DNA of 64,000 nucleotides, taken from Achromobacter sp. Root83. Lineage in GTDB: Bacteria > Pseudomonadota > Gammaproteobacteria > Burkholderiales > Burkholderiaceae_B. Position numbers and translations under genes: made by a program. The stretch spans positions 90,848-154,847 of the forward strand of contig NZ_LMIU01000004.1 in the NCBI RefSeq assembly GCF_001428845.1. The letters are read 5' to 3'. Within the stretch, counting starts at the first letter, position 1. Every line of letters starts with the position of its first letter. Under the pieces are notes generated by a model, which had not been told where the DNA came from, made no database searches, and worked only from the letters and a program-made list of their open reading frames with translations. Positions 63,954-64,000 of this stretch are shown here, piece by piece.

Positions 63954-64000
63954 CGACCTCGAAGCGCAGGCGCAACGCGTCGTGCTGCGCCAGCACCGCC
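63903..64000. repeat. Repeat copy A at the right edge, out of frame with the NRPS
   Basis: Matches copy B with a single mismatch (T at 63922 for C at 63675). The offset of 247 is not a multiple of three, so the coding frame entering from the right does not continue into the E domain. The repeat may extend past the window. Confidence 0.9.

Overview
This is a GC-rich chromosomal window from a betaproteobacterium. It is most likely an Alcaligenaceae member such as Achromobacter or Bordetella. The clues are five intact Bug/TctC-type periplasmic receptors plus the remnant of a sixth, many LysR-regulated small catabolic operons, and a FecI-FecR-TonB receptor unit. I see no rRNA, tRNA, CRISPR array or intact insertion sequence. 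All assignments come from reading the sequence and translations by eye.

Layout. 0-4.4 kb: end of a peptide ABC transporter (permease, binding protein) with a class V PLP enzyme and a divergent LysR gene. 4.4-9.4 kb: an aminotransferase, Bug receptor and RraA-type aldolase bracketed by two LysR genes. 9.6-12.6 kb: isochorismatase-like hydrolase, NAD(P)-binding protein, MFS transporter. 12.8-18.4 kb: a chemoreceptor, a DsbA-like oxidoreductase and a glycine-rich autotransporter. 18.5-29 kb: a divergent catabolic cluster around a GntR/FCD regulator. Leftward it carries an aconitase homologue, a cyclic-amidohydrolase-type enzyme, an isochorismatase-fold amidase and a CobW GTPase; rightward an isocitrate-lyase-family C-C lyase, two SDRs and a Bug receptor. 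Three copies of one operator-like motif lie at its promoters. 29-34.4 kb: a CoA-transferase, HMG-CoA-lyase-like and Bug operon behind a textbook sigma-54 promoter, opposite a PrpR-type sigma-54 activator. 34.7-36 kb: an MFS transporter. 36-40.1 kb: FecI, FecR and a TonB receptor with signalling domain. 40.2-40.5 kb: fused tails of a lacI-type gene and a bug gene, a deletion scar. 40.6-47.7 kb: two mirror-image cassettes, each LysR plus argininosuccinate-lyase-family enzyme plus Bug. 47.8-64 kb: a siderophore locus with FhuF reductase, PvdE-type exporter, PvdQ-type acylase, diaminobutyrate aminotransferase, TonB receptor, PepSY protein and the terminal part of a non-ribosomal peptide synthetase.

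How it works together. The left two-thirds is a series of scavenging modules: a periplasmic receptor or transporter, one to several carbon-cleaving enzymes, and a local regulator. The right third makes, exports, recovers and reduces a peptide siderophore that probably starts as a fatty-acylated precursor. Four promoters in that locus share the same spaced motif (CTAAACA, then CGTCT, with exactly 16 bases between TAAAC and CGTC), resembling iron-starvation sigma (PvdS/OrbS) promoters. The NRPS reaches the right edge, where a 98-base near-perfect repeat breaks the reading frame.
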